From Physella acuta (taxonomy: Eukaryota > Mollusca > Gastropoda > Physidae): a stretch of 64,000 nt of DNA. The notes under the pieces were generated by a model that worked only from the letters and a program-made list of their open reading frames with translations, was not told the DNA's origin and did not search any database. How positions within the stretch are numbered: position 1 is the first letter of the stretch; each line of letters starts with the position of its first letter. Shown in pieces: positions 26,013 to 54,447 of this stretch. The stretch is taken from contig NW_026732292.1 in NCBI RefSeq assembly GCF_028476545.1, positions 62,001 through 126,000 of the forward strand, written 5' to 3'. The translations under genes and the position numbers were made by a program.

Positions 26013-26101
<89 letters not shown>

Positions 26102-27386
26102 CATTATATATATAGTGTTCTAACAGACTGTAACTTAAGGCTTAAAATTTAACGCTCTGCAGATTTAATGTGTATGAAGTGATGCTCATTTTAATATCCC
26201 ATTGATCATATATTCACTGTTTTAATAAAATTGATGATAAAGCACATATATAGGTCAAGTTTTAATACTGGCATAAGTTGATAAACTTAGTTGATATACA
26301 TTTTTTAACACAGAAGGATATCACAGATACTGGAAACTCTTAAATGAAAAAAAACCCACATGTATATTATTTTTTTATTTGAAATAAATACATTTTTGAG
26401 ACAGTTGTTAGCTTGAATCTAATGTAATACTGTTTGATGGGTATATGAAAAACTCTGGATGTCTTTGACACACACTAGCATTGATGAGGGTCTTTTAAAT
26501 TAGAGCAGGGGTCTCCAAACTACGGCCCGCGGGCCGGATGCGGCCCGCGATGTCCTCTCATCCGGCCCGCGGAGCTCTTTTTGTCCACGGAAAAACCTTT
26601 ACTTGATGATGGCGGAGGCACTTTACCCAGAAAAATCAAAGACATTTCTGGAAGAAACTGGCCCCCGAACTGAAATTTGATAGTTAATGCGGCCCTCGGA
26701 CTGAAAAGTTTGGAGACCCCTGAATGTAATCAATTCCAGTATAAAAATAATTGAAACATTAACATTAAAACATTGTTGCTCAAAAAAGAATTGATCAACA
26801 TAACAATATGTTGTGTTGTATGGTGTGTTGGTCATCGGGATAGATAATCCAACGTCACCAACCTTGAGGTTAACACCGGTCAACAGACGTATGAAGTTAG
26901 ATTTAGGTAAATAGTCCAACAACACAACCATAATACCTGTATTTTCTGTAGATATTTGAAAATTGTGAGCAACTGTCCGCTCTGGAGGTTTACTGTGGAT
27001 GAGTTTTCAACTCGTAAAGCCGGAACAAAATTGATTTAGTTAAGTTTCCGTAAAATATTTAACTCAAATGTTTAACTGTTCCTTTTAACTAGCAATGCAG
27101 AAAACCCATAATTACATTGTAAACTTTACAACGTAAAATATTTTTGAAGATAGTAAGTTATAATTATGATTGTGAGTTTTTAATTTTTTGTTTGTTTTTT
27201 AAGATAGTTGAATGCACAGTCGTATACGACTGCTTACCTTTTCCATAAAATCCTAATCTACAAAACTAAAGAAAAATCTTACGTGCAGATAGACTTAATC
27301 AGACTTCTTTCATCTCTTGTAACATCATGGGGCGGTGATAAATCTAAATATCCACCTTCTATCCAGTCGTCACATGATAAACTGAT

Positions 27387-27431
<45 letters not shown>

Positions 27432-28776
27432 CGTGTGTGTGTGTGTTTGAAATTAAATATATAAAGAGTTTGTATGTGTAAGCTTACTGATTATTCCTCG
27501 GTCTACCACAGTAATAATTCTCATAACCAAACTTGCTGAAGTTACAGATACACTCCCAGCCTGGTATGTTTGGGGTATGGAAGCAGATGGTGTCCTTTTT
27601 AAAAAACAGACAGACATACATTGCTTAATATATATATTATACTGAGATGCAGGTAAAAAGAACGGCATGTTTTGTGATTTTCTTTTTTGGTTCTACTCTT
27701 AGTATCTATAGAGATGACTGACTGACACACTACCTGGCTGTTTATGTATATATACTAGCTGCATACCAGTGCTCCGCCACGGTAAATCTTTTTTAAAGGT
27801 ACCAACTTAGGAACAGAACAAAATATAACACAACACAAACACAACACAAACACAAAACAAACACAAAAAAACACAAGCAACAAAGTTGCTTACCCGTGCT
27901 CCGCCACGGTACATCTTTTTTAAATGTAACAACTTGGGAACAGAACAAAACTAAACACAACACAAACACAAAAGAAAACATACCGCCGGCGGACGGCCTG
28001 ATTCAGTGAATGACTATAAAAAAAACCCAGCTTGTCCGCTAACCGAAATATAGAATAATAATTAGTAAACAGTGCGTTCAGTGTATAAAATAAATACAAG
28101 GCAGTATTTAAAATACTTTATCAATTTATGCATTTTTTTTTAATTCTTTAAATTTAAAAAAAAATTACAATAGAGTTACATTACTTAAACCATTGCGCAC
28201 CTAATGAACGTGATGACGCGTAGTTAACGTTGCGGAATAGTTGATTAAGAATTATCATTAGTAAACAGTACGTTCAGTGAATAAAATAAATAAAAGATAG
28301 CCTTTTATAAATCCATGCTAATTATAATATTCCATCAATAATGTCTTCTTACACGTCTGCAGAATTCGCATTCACATTTTGCTAATTATATTATTCCAAC
28401 AATAATAGCCTCTTGGAGAATTTGCATTCACATTCTTTTAATTAGCGTGAGTTGAATTTATTATTTAAATTAACTCCCTTGGCAAAATTACAAAACAGCG
28501 TACTTAATTAGTATTTTCGACCCTACTTTTATTAAATGGATTCCACGTTTTCTAGGAATCTAAACGAAAATGATATTTGACATTGATCCGTTTAAAATGT
28601 TTTAGCGATTTGCGTGTATTTAATATTTTTTTACGTTATGCGAAAGAGTAAAAACAGCTTGGGAGTATCACCTCACCTTTCTACAACCATGGGGTAGGAG
28701 GCCTACCACCCCCCTGCCAACACCATTCGAGTACCACCCCACTTATCTACACCACTGAACCACCCTAACTAAGTAT

Positions 28777-28863
<87 letters not shown>

Positions 28864-30920
28864 TATAGGTAAATAGAAGCGAATAAAAAATTTAGAGTTT
28901 TACATTCTCCAACATTTACCTCATTATTGTTTCCCTTTTTAAATGTAGCGGCCATAAATCTTGTTGCCCCAATGTGAATCTGGTGGATGACGGTCCTGAT
29001 GAATTCACGCGGGTAGGCGATGGCCACGTTCAACTAAAGATTAGAAAAATAAAATTATCACAAGACTCTAGCATGAACTATCATATTTAAAAACATTCGC
29101 CTATTTATGCTTTCGTAGTTAGCATACTCTATCCTTATATACTAGCGATCGGTACCCGTTACACGTGAATTATAGACCTGTACATTTTAATGTTAGACAT
29201 GTATGAGAAGAATATTTTCTTTTTTTCGGCAAAAATAAAAGCTTGCAATTGTAAACGGTTTTATTAAAAAAGAATTGTTGATAAATTTTAAAAAATTACG
29301 TTACCGAAGATAATCCAGTCCAGAGACATTTTACATTGAAAACATAGCTGCCATTTTTTAGATCCAAGACATCACCCACTACAGCATATCCAGTTGGATT
29401 ACTGCCCTTCATCCACACCCTGACCACATCGTCTCCCTTGGTTCTCTGACGCCCGTACCCATCCACGACATCCAGACGACCGTGTATAGTTTCAAGTATC
29501 TTACACCTGACCACACCTTGTCTTGTGTTTTCAACTGTCACTTTAGACAACTTCAAATCTGGCAGCGTTTTAATATCGTTCAAAGGGGGATAATACAGAT
29601 ACATTTTCTCCCAATCAAAGATAAACTGCCCTCTGGCAAGGAACGGTTTAGGTACCATCAAATCTTTTGCTATTAGTCCGTTGAATTCCTGTGTACTTGT
29701 AGCAGTACACACAAGGTTATCTGCATGACAAATATTGTTACACGTATCTAAAGCCTTGTAGGAATGTTGAGCAAAAGCCTTATAGATATCTATTGGCCCA
29801 TCGTCCCAGAATTCTTCATCCGTCGCTTTTTGAAAATGGACGTCAAATTCTCCATGTAAAAGCCTCGTTTCTTTTTTGTATGGTGGTGTGGCCATTGGTG
29901 CAAAATTTAAAAACTGCCTGTTATTTTAAAAATATAAAATTACCTGTCTTTTAATAGATTCATGAACGATATCTTTACAAAATGTAGCTATTGATTTTTA
30001 CTTTCTCGTATATACGAAGTATAGAGAAAGTATCGTGATCATGCACAAATATCACATGAAAATTTGACAGTTTCCACCGTTTTACTTCTCAGTACTTCAG
30101 CATAAACGTAGTATAGAAGATTTATTTTAATCGGGCGAAAATTCTAAATTCAGATTTATTAAAATTTCGGCGTTTTACGCGTAATCGAGTCGGAAAAACT
30201 GGACTTTGCAATTCTTTCCGGATGTGTGGATGTGTGTCTGTAAATACGATAACTTGAGTACCATTACAACTAGGCTGATGAAATTTAATATAGAAGTATT
30301 ATATCAAAATCGTTGATCCGTATCAACTTTTGAGCGATTTCCGATAGCCGGAAGTGGAACTTTTTCTACTTTCAATTTTTCAAAAGCCTATAACTTGAGT
30401 AATTTTTAAGATAGATATCTGAAACTTCACATACAAGTAAAAGATATAATTGTCTGCTTCTATAAAATTTTGAGTAATTTCCATTGACCGGAAGTAGTAG
30501 TAGTAGTAGTTTACGCTATTTCCGATGTGAAATTTATAAAGTAGGGCCTACTAATAATATCCCGCACTATTATGCACATTTTGTTTGGCGTTCACTTGGT
30601 GTGCAATTCTTTATTTTATGAAATTCTATTCTATTTTAAAAAGTAAGTAATTAAAAATGGTTTTAAATATTGCCTATATCCCGAGTTGCCATCCCCCGTA
30701 GTGTTATATAAGAATATTCGAGAAAGTTTAGTGGAGATCACTCCGTTTTATTTTAAAGTAAAATATATCATTAATTAATAATGTTACAATATATTTACAA
30801 GTGCATGGCAATAGTAGTTTTTTTTACTCACCATTTAAAGAGATATAATACCGAACAATACACGATCATAAATCCAACAATTAAGGTGATGGTTCTATTG
30901 GTAATCCTGGTAAATTTCAT
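18261..30920 (-). CDS. NXPE-like protein (neurexophilin and PC-esterase domain family), six exons
   Basis: Exons read on the minus strand: 30920-30832, 29917-29305, 29033-28920, 27594-27488 (or 27507), 26936 to about 26800, and 19030-18261. Exon 1 starts MKFTRITNRT and holds a hydrophobic segment (residues 11-28), a type II signal anchor. Exons 2 and 3 encode the filamin/Ig-like domain (DLKNGSYVFNVKCLWTG, then AYPREFI). Exon 4 encodes a Cys-rich piece (GWECICNF, ENYYCGRP). The last exon encodes the PC-esterase domain. The summed length is near 590 aa, compared with about 550 in vertebrate NXPE proteins. NXPE proteins act in the secretory pathway, and at least one vertebrate member modifies glycans. 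The family call is strong. The end of exon 5 and the exon 4/5 phase are not settled. Intron 5 contains a Ty3/Gypsy element. Confidence 0.8.
19160..19933 (-). repeat. 3' LTR of the Ty3/Gypsy element
   Basis: 774 bp, matching the 5' LTR in length and in all segments compared. A purine-rich tract (AAAAAAAGCAGGGGTGGA on the minus strand) directly precedes it and is the likely polypurine tract. Confidence 0.93.
20135..24265 (-). CDS. pol: pol polyprotein of the Ty3/Gypsy element
   Basis: 1376 residues in one frame. The aspartic protease has IVDTGSQ at about residue 66. The reverse transcriptase has YLDDILVYS near residue 495, and the RNase H has VYTDNNPL. The integrase has an HHCC zinc-binding region (GHQGQ...CEACVRCQ) near 920, catalytic segments around VMTDVFTKW, SDQGRAFES and GQCERFNRSM, and a GPF-type end. 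The domain order PR-RT-RH-IN is that of Ty3/Gypsy. No chromodomain is evident. Confidence 0.95.
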   Translation of the reverse strand: MDGRRSTNLFVLFTTRTYGTVLPGKRSSSVRQGQATEGRGYGPRSKMMGVCPEMVITIGDIAVKAIVDTGSQVTTITENFYTKWMKGKDHRLRSDTCMRLTAANGLTIPYCGYFLADVVVAGHRLKQVGVFVTKHNLETNVSNIPCLLGMNILGQLPEFLTNIVGSTTPGRGSKLARFAKTRGRTAVPANTVKAITLQIGDRSVNGDVMVEPCGAALRAGVVLLRTYTSAENGLVQGLVANVLDEEIFIPPNTLVGVPQNVEVQRSAQCIELINTSSNEVTIRSVNVTAEVKKKGGRSYIFPETEDPKLNELLNKYRDVFASYEGDLGYTGVIKHQIPLLQDKPVAQPYRRLPPSHYSAVKAHLNDLLEKGIITTSTSPYAAPIVVVKKKSGEIRLCCDYRKLNNITRRDAFPLPRIDECLDALGGARFFSTLDLASGYHQVAMHPNDQHKTAFISPLGLYEWTRMPFGLTNAPATFQRVMQSAMSDFLFQIMLVYLDDILVYSKTWEDHLKRLEQVFLRLREIGVKLNPDKCCFGLKSVHFLGYVISSDGIATDPDKIAAVKEWKQPTTTVEVRSFLGFASYYRKFVPGFAKIAAPLHDLVNKMTKKHSKEKKKGKTHLIGELWTDECLNSFKLLKKALTEAPILGYADFDKPFRLEIDASSKGLGAVLSQQQKQGFRVIAYASRALKESEKNMTNYSAMKLELLTLKWAVTEKFRDYLLGAKCVVYTDNNPLSHLKTAKLGSIEQRWAAELALFDLEIKYRPGRSNGNADALSRNPYERPGDEEETLTGICEVRASTDIPHGVQVMQNGQTGVEHISTEPEHMDSSDFICFNHKKIRDAQRTDSGLQPLLKYVQEQKFPGRREREQFGRETKKILSQWNRLSIKDGVLMRRIHDQIDGTIHQVVVPGQLREEVLRLAHDRAGHQGQDRTHKILRRRCYWPNMEMEVKRHCEACVRCQHAKMPVVKMRQPSGHLLATKPLEIVAMDFTSLEQSSDGTEHVLVMTDVFTKWTVAVPTRDQTAKTVAKVLLEHWFIKYGIPRQLHSDQGRAFESEVINQLCSHYGINKSRTTTFNPKGNGQCERFNRSMHDLLRTLEPEQKKRWPDFLPELVYLYNCTPHATTGFTPYMLLFGREARLPLDLFLGKRESMTGSYTALEYVNEHMRRIREMYRVVQERLEHESRRREPPIQTKDPPLKLNDRVLLRSHPLGRNKIHDLWGQEIWQVVEMPKAAGGPFKIRPIDHAKPDRWANIAQLKKYWNRQEEQLHTEKPKTIREPEVITEIHIPIPEPYHHQQNNRDTQGEDTGNNEDPGPSRSRETVDHQISGPRRSLRNRRNTKFFVSNHQFFHGRAGMKTDCSKSYRSELVKAPNGKGGCEF
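24175..25047 (-). CDS. gag: gag-like protein of the Ty3/Gypsy element
   Basis: 290 residues. The N-terminal two thirds resemble a retrotransposon capsid (SVMEYSHRMNRAF, LRDHFIEGL). A CCHC zinc knuckle, CLSCSQPGHMARYC, lies near the C-terminus. The frame overlaps the start of pol by 91 nt, with pol in the -1 frame. The family commonly uses programmed frameshifting at this position. Confidence 0.88.
   Translation of the reverse strand: MSTLDEKQTHIVVLPRESHINKFYGDGDPTLTNRFSEEVKAAWASRHMSPEERLRLLMGSIGETVRAEVKCHDRTVQSDPDKVLDLIMETFGERRSGVQLLSGFVGLKQRMAESVMEYSHRMNRAFDLVKGKSPDIDVRLLRDHFIEGLATPILRRELKEEVHRDQQLTFLQVRNSAIRRSEDEDQSNCSVDKVSVPEQRQSPPTGADTMETMMAQLLAHLEKVDQRLKWLESRSTAENQEKNGTRQGRVGRPRPAKPSLQWTADGRPICLSCSQPGHMARYCQGNGRPL
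25224..25242 (-). other. primer-binding site of the Ty3/Gypsy element
   Basis: Immediately after the 5' LTR the minus strand reads ATTGGCGCTGCGATCAGGAT. TGGCG starts are common for tRNA-primed Gypsy elements. The priming tRNA is not identified. Confidence 0.6.
25243..26016 (-). repeat. 5' LTR of the Ty3/Gypsy element
   Basis: Reads TGTAACTGGGG...GCTCGTCACA on the minus strand (TG...CA ends). Its terminal region is made of tandem units of 38, 38 and 32 bp, each containing an echo of the LTR end plus primer-binding site. Confidence 0.93.
26017..26115. repeat. AT microsatellite split by the LTR element
   Basis: (AT)n continues from the 5' LTR edge, and the other half lies at 19092-19159. Both belong to the pre-insertion microsatellite in intron 5. 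Confidence 0.9.
26506..26722. mobile_element. hAT-type MITE, family CAGGGGTCTCCAAACT
   Basis: Ends CAGGGGTCTCCAAACTA and the inverse AGTTTGGAGACCCCTG. The interior is rich in GGCCCGCGG. It is related to 47437-48121. Flanking 8-mers do not match here, so it is an older or rearranged copy. It lies in intron 5 of the NXPE-like gene. Confidence 0.8.
27755..28020. repeat. two-copy tandem repeat, about 120-bp unit
   Basis: CCGTGCTCCGCCACGGTA-type starts (27770, 27893) are each followed by CATCTTTTTTAAA, AACAGAACAAAA and (ACACAA)n. The end (GCCTGATTCAGTGAATGACT) resembles part of the GC-rich repeat at 16143. It lies in intron 3 of the NXPE-like gene. Confidence 0.7.
28668..28860. repeat. small dispersed repeat plus AT microsatellite
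   Basis: 28668-28755 (GGTAGGAGGCCTACCACC, GCCAACACCATTCGAGTA) matches 40584-40680 in inverse orientation. (AT)n fills 28786-28858. Both lie in intron 3 of the NXPE-like gene. Confidence 0.65.
29305..29917 (-). CDS. second exon of the NXPE-like gene: filamin/Ig-like domain
   Basis: The exon is bounded by acceptor AATAACAG and donor TCG|GTAACG. One base (G) completes the Trp codon split from exon 1, and the exon ends in phase 0. It encodes about 205 residues, beginning QFLNFAPMATPPYK and ending GSYVFNVKCLWTGLSS, the edge strand of the neurexophilin-like fold. The Met near its start (29895) is internal, since exon 1 supplies an upstream Met and signal anchor in phase. Confidence 0.8.
30000..30765. 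mobile_element. about 760-bp element with ACTTTCTCG terminal repeats, copy 1
   Basis: The left end (ACTTTCTCGTATATACGAAG followed by TATAGAGAAAGTA) folds on itself. The right end has the inverse ATTCGAGAAAGTTTAG. The interior repeats the phrases CCGGAAGT, TAACTTGAGTA and CAACTTTTGAGCGATTTCCG. An inverted copy lies at 37070-37856. There is no coding capacity. It is in intron 1 of the NXPE-like gene. Confidence 0.8.
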
Positions 30921-31655
30921 TTTTCATTAGCTTTTCAATCTGTGACAAGAAATACATGGAACCGTCTATGTTTGAAAATAGGAATATATTAATGACATTG
31001 TACAATCAGAGAGTAGAGGTAAAAGTAATGGTAACAGGTAAATTAAAAAAGGCATAGCTATATATAGCAGGATATAAATAAACATATATAGTCCGCACTA
31101 AAAAAAATAAACGATTAAAAATATAATACAAATATACAAAACATGTATTGTACTTCACGTGCACGATCTCTGTGATAGTGTTGATATCTGACAACCAATA
31201 TATCTTAGTCTTTGCAGGTAGGTGAGGTTAGTAGGTAAGTGCCATGTTAAAAAGGGGTGGAGGAGGTGTGGAGTTTGTGTGTAAAAAGGGTGTGGAGTAT
31301 GGTTAAGTATGAACTTTGAGAAAGGGGTTGTGAGGCGAACTGCCGCTAATCTATATTTTCAACAAGCAATGTGTGTGTTTGTTCTTGTCTTTTATGTATT
31401 TTTTCTCTATATACGGTATTTAAAAATAAAAATCGATTGCTGTTTGACATTGTTCATCCGATCGCCATCATACTTTGGGGAGTTGATTAGAACACCCTAG
31501 GGGAGGTTTCAGTAAAAAAATCTTTTTGGATTTCTTACGGGCGCCACACCCGGAGGGTGCAATTTTTCTGTATATACGTTATATAAAAAATAAAAGTTGG
31601 ATGCGGTTCAACACCGTTCATCCGATAGCCAATAGAATACTCCCGAAAGAACTTT
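30921..31655. other. upstream region of the NXPE-like gene with a duplicated segment
   Basis: The NXPE-like start codon is at 30920, so a promoter should lie here, but no TATA or initiator is convincing. Two related segments (31380-31470 and 31565-31650) share CTATATACG-TAT, AAAAATAAAA and GTTCATCCGATMGCCA. Confidence 0.5.
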
Positions 31656-32316
31656 CTGGACTATAGGAGCAGGCTAGTTTTTTTATGAAGCTTTTATTCA
31701 ATCTAGGTTGGATTATGATTCTGTAGTGTGGAGCGGCAGCTTTATAACTAAGCAGCGTACTCTTCTATCATTACAAAAAAAAGGCTATAAAACTGGTTAC
31801 TGGCTTGTCTAGTAGTCTGGATTCTTTTATTACAACTAAAATACTTCCATTAAATAAAAAGATAATATATACTAAATCAATTTTTTTATATAAAATATTC
31901 CACGAAACAGCCCCCTCTTACTTATCAGACCTATTTTCTTTTAACATAAAATTAAATCGTCGTCTTAATTTACCGTTCCCATATACAACTTTTTTCCAAA
32001 AACATAGCTTCGCCTACTCTGGTTCTAATTTGTGGAACAATCTTCCTAATAAAATAAAGCTATCTAGATCTGAAAATATATTCAAATCTAAACTAAAACA
32101 ACAATTATTTAATGACCTCTCTAACTGACTCATTGAAACATTTCTCATTCATCTATTATATTCTTTTTTTAATCTCATTTTGTATTATAACTATATAACA
32201 TTATTTCTTTATTCCACATTTTTAGTGCTATGTTACTGCTTTGTGTTATTGAATTGTTGTTTTATTTGTTTAAACGGCCAATGTGAAAAAAGTCCTTCGT
32301 GTCTACAATTGTAACC

Positions 32317-32355
<39 letters not shown>

Positions 32356-32370
32356 AATAAATTTGAATTT
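31656..32370 (+). mobile_element. 3' end of a CR1/L2-type LINE
   Basis: The translation shows the C-terminal tail typical of this group: IQSRLDYDSVVWSG, then LYKIFHETAPSYLSDLF and SFAYSGSNLWNNLP, ending KSKLKQQLFNDLSN. It is 5'-truncated, with a frame change between the first segment and the rest near 31790. The 3' end has a T tract, then TTAATAAATAAATTTGAATT, which resembles the short 3' repeats of CR1/L2 elements. Confidence 0.8.
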
Positions 32371-32394
32371 GAAAAGGTTTTTGGGGGAAAAAAT

Positions 32395-32830
32395 TCAATT
32401 TTGCTCGGGCGGCCCCCGGCAGGGTGTGGTTTGACACCCCGGTCTTTCCCGTGAGCACTATGGCGTCTACGTTCGTTTTATACAGTGTAATAGACATAGT
32501 CGTCCAATAAATTGAATCAGGCGAATTCACCGGCGCCTCGGCAGGTTGCAATTTTGCGCAACGGCCTATCCCGTGAGCGATATGGCGCCTACGTCCGTTT
32601 TAAACATAGCGACAGATTATGCATAAGATTGGGTTTTAGAGTCGTTCACTAAACATAATCAGGCACATCTGACGGCGCCCTGGTAGGGTGCGATTTGGAG
32701 TCCCGGGCTTTTTTTTGGGCGGTAGTGTAAGTAAACCCGTGTCCCGATAAATATTATCGAAGCGCAGGCATTGTTTACTTTTAAATAAGTCAATTTTAGA
32801 AAACAAGGTCACGCATCTAAGAATATAGGA
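32395..32830 (-). repeat. GC-rich dispersed repeat, inverted copy
   Basis: Inverse of the arrangement at 15980-16700: two or three units with GGCGCCTCGGCAGG, GAGCGATATGGCGCCTACG and GAATCAGGCGAATTC. The segment AACCCGTGTCCCGATAAATA and AAAACAAGGTCACGC follow. Confidence 0.75.
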
Positions 32831-32939
32831 TTGGTAAAGCATTGATGAAAACCTTCTAGTATATTTCGTCAGATTTTGTCTTTTATGCATTGCTACACCT
32901 TGCATCTATCACCTTGAAACTTTGGTAACTTGTTGAGAA

Positions 32940-33062
32940 TACTTCCATATGTACCTATCAGACCTGGGTGTACTCAAGGACGTTCTACTGATTTGAAACA
33001 GGATTCGACCTCGAGACGTATGCCTTAGCAGTCTAATTCGCTACCGCTAGGCCACGCCGTCC
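32940..33062 (-). mobile_element. SINE-A, tRNA-like head region
   Basis: On the minus strand: GTGGCCTAGCGGTAGCGAAT, then GCTAAGGCATACGTCTCGAG. This is the tRNA-related head with a degenerate B box. It is not a functional tRNA (no acceptor stem or CCA context). Confidence 0.7.
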
Positions 33063-34091
33063 CCTGCTTGCTATATGTCCGAGGCGTACTCCCCTTTTGA
33101 AAACATTAACATCGCTTCATTCATAACCATCCTCTTTGCTTTAATTACTAATTAATTCATCCATTCCCTAATTTTTATCCAATCTTTATTTTTTACTTCG
33201 TCAACGGAATTCACCGGTAAAAAAAAATCTTTCATCCAATTTTCCAATTCAATCAATCGTCTGCTACCGCGTGTCCTGCCACACTTGGATAACGTCAAAT
33301 CGAAAACCAGACACAACAAACTCCATTGACAAGCAGACGATGATTGCCGGCCCGATTTGTGATCGGCTCACGTCTGCTTGAAAACAGTTGATTCGGCATC
33401 GCGCGCTGACCTGCTGGTTTTCGTTGCTCTTCTGAACTCTTCTCTAAGACAGGCAACATAGTATCTTGTATTTTGCTAAGGACGAAATTGTTTTTAGTTC
33501 GGCTTACCTAACTCTAATGGGTACCTAACTCACGTTAGAGAAAGTAAAGGCGGCTGGGCATAATGCTGAACATACTATCTCTTCATATGCCGAGGTCACA
33601 GAAACAAGTGAACTCTACTACACTTGCCCCATAGACCGACAGGTTTGAAAGGGAAACTTTACTTTACCTAACTCTGGCTATAATCCTAATCTTTGGTCCA
33701 AACTAAATATCTAACCTTAGCCCCAACACGTCACAGTGAATAAGTTACACTGACATACCCATATTAATCCTTAGTTAATCCTCATTCTGCGTCTATTGCT
33801 AACCCTAATCTCGCACTAGCTTTAATCCAAACCTCGATTAACACTGAAATCATTAAATTAAAACAACGCGACTTTCCTTTTCGATATCTTTGACATAACT
33901 TATTATAACCTTACTTTATTTCATAATCCACAACATACACATGTTATAACGGATACTACTGGATAATTCTCACTACATAGTACAGCATTCATCAAATTGT
34001 TATTTACCTGGGGCAAAGGCTAATCGGGGACTCTCGGCAAGCTTTAGCTATATATACTAAGGCTGGAGTTCAGTGTATATGGCCCACTAAC

Positions 34092-34170
34092 CAGTGGCGT
34101 CGCTAGATCGGTGTATCATCCGGTGCGGCAACTCATGGTGTCACACCCCCCCCCCCCGAAAAAAACTATA

Positions 34171-34250
<80 letters not shown>

Positions 34251-34415
34251 GGCATATGTGGGGGGAGGGGGGTATAGATACTTTCACATACTTTGCCTCA
34301 TTGCCAACATGGAGGCTTAAAAAAATATATTGACGTATATAGAACGTGTTAAAAGTTCGGCGCCTTTTTTGCTCATTTCGCTCCCCCTACAACGAAAAAC
34401 CTGGTTACGCCTCTG
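34092..34415. mobile_element. hAT-type MITE, family GGCGTAGC, with internal AT microsatellite
   Basis: CAGTGGCGTCGCTAG on the left and GGTTACGCCTCTG on the right, with a C tract and an (AT)n block (34160-34248) inside. No clear target duplication. Confidence 0.7.
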
Positions 34416-34609
34416 TACACAAACTAAGATCTGTTACACACTAGCTTCTATCGCAAAATGAATCACGCCAGATCTTGTTCAACTAATTTGACACAGCTAA
34501 TGCAGGGAGGCAGATTGTAAACATATTGATCACGTGGCTTGCGGCCATGCAAAAATAGGCCCTGTGGTTCAGGCGTTGATATTTAAATTCTATTAGTATC
34601 GCTACTAAG

Positions 34610-34830
34610 CAGTGTTTCTTCAAGACTTTTTTTTCCGAGGGGGCACTGGAAATTTTCGAGGGGAGGGGGGGTAGACTGTTAATGCGTTTTTATTTTACCT
34701 CGGGCAAAATTCGCCTTTACTTTCCCCAACGTAAGTCAGGTACTCATTAGAGCTGGATGAACTCAGGGACGTTCTACACTCACAAATCCGAACCAAGCTC
34801 CGAACTCAAGACCTTCGGGTTAGCAGCCAA
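34610..34830. mobile_element. partial TTTCTTCCAG-family MITE followed by SINE-A
   Basis: 34610 onward reads CAGTGTTTCTTCAAGACTTT with a G tract, and the right end is missing. From about 34715 a minus SINE-A copy begins (CTTTCCCCAACGTAAGTCAG; head near CTCGAGAC-like CTCAAGACCTTCGGG). Confidence 0.65.
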
Positions 34831-35118
34831 ATGGTTTTGTATATAGGCTATAAAATTAGTTGTCAAATAGGCCAACTTTCATCCATTTAACGATGATTTA
34901 GAGACGTTTCTTTAGGATTTCCTCTTGTTTTGCTTGTACCAGTTATTTCTGTGTAGTGCTTCAGGCTGTGTGTGGGAGTAAAATGTTGAATATAACATGC
35001 AGGCTTACATACATGACCACCTGTAGCTAGACGGCCTACTTAAAGTATTGAGCACTGTTGATCTAACATTTACTATTTCTATCCCAGGTGTCCCAATAGT
35101 GCTGTGGGATACAGACAA

Positions 35119-35505
35119 GACGGTGTTGTCCGACTAGTGCTTCTGGCTACTGGCAGGACGCTGTTGTCCGACTAGTGCAACAGGCTACTAGCAGGACGCT
35201 GTTGTCCGACTAGTGCAACAGGCTACTAGCAGGACGGTGTTGTCCGACTAGTGCAACAGGCTACTGGCAGGACGGTGTTGTCCGACTAGTGCTTCTGGTT
35301 ACTGGCAGGACGGTGTTGTCCGACTAGTGCAACAGGCTACTGGCAAAAAGCTGTTGTCCGACTAGTGCAACAGGCTACTGGCAGGACGGTGTTGTCCGAC
35401 TAGTGCAACAGGCTACTGGCAGGACGGTGTTGTCCGACTAGTGCAACAGGCTACTGGCATCACGGTGTTGTCAGACTAGCGCTCCAAGCTACTGTCAGGA
35501 CGGTG
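35119..35505 (+). repeat. 38-bp minisatellite in the SLC12A8 5' region
   Basis: Ten units of 38 bp, each GACGGTGTTGTCCGACTAGT followed by GCAACAGGCTACTGGCAG with few variants, end about 50 bp before the start codon. The unit contains no ATG. The array may be within the 5' UTR or at the promoter. Confidence 0.9.
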
Positions 35506-35557
35506 CTAAAAGGACTCACTCTTGGACTAGATCTGTAAGGGGACACAGTCTCACAAG

Positions 35558-54447
<18,890 letters not shown>

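Larger units (their letters stand above)
19160..26016 (-). mobile_element. Ty3/Gypsy LTR retrotransposon, looks whole and young
   Basis: Minus-oriented element of 6857 bp with two 774-bp LTRs, a gag-like frame and a pol frame with protease, reverse transcriptase, RNase H and integrase. No breaks are apparent in either frame. The LTRs have equal length and looked identical wherever I compared them, so the insertion is very recent. It sits in an AT microsatellite inside intron 5 of the NXPE-like gene, in the same orientation as the gene. The target duplication cannot be told apart from the AT run. No envelope gene is seen. Confidence 0.95.
33063..35118 (+). promoter_or_regulatory. intergenic 5' region of SLC12A8
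   Basis: This 2-kb stretch lies between the divergent NXPE-like gene and SLC12A8. The segment 33250-33480 is less AT-rich (GATCGGCTCACGTCTGCTTG, GGCATCGCGCGCTGACC), contains no repeat that I recognise, and is the best candidate for a promoter. A SINE-A fragment lies at 33500-33650. No TATA box is convincing. Confidence 0.35.

Noticed and set aside
19160-26016. Endogenous retrovirus with envelope
   Set aside because: No envelope-like frame lies between pol and the 3' LTR; the domain order and length fit an ordinary Ty3/Gypsy retrotransposon.
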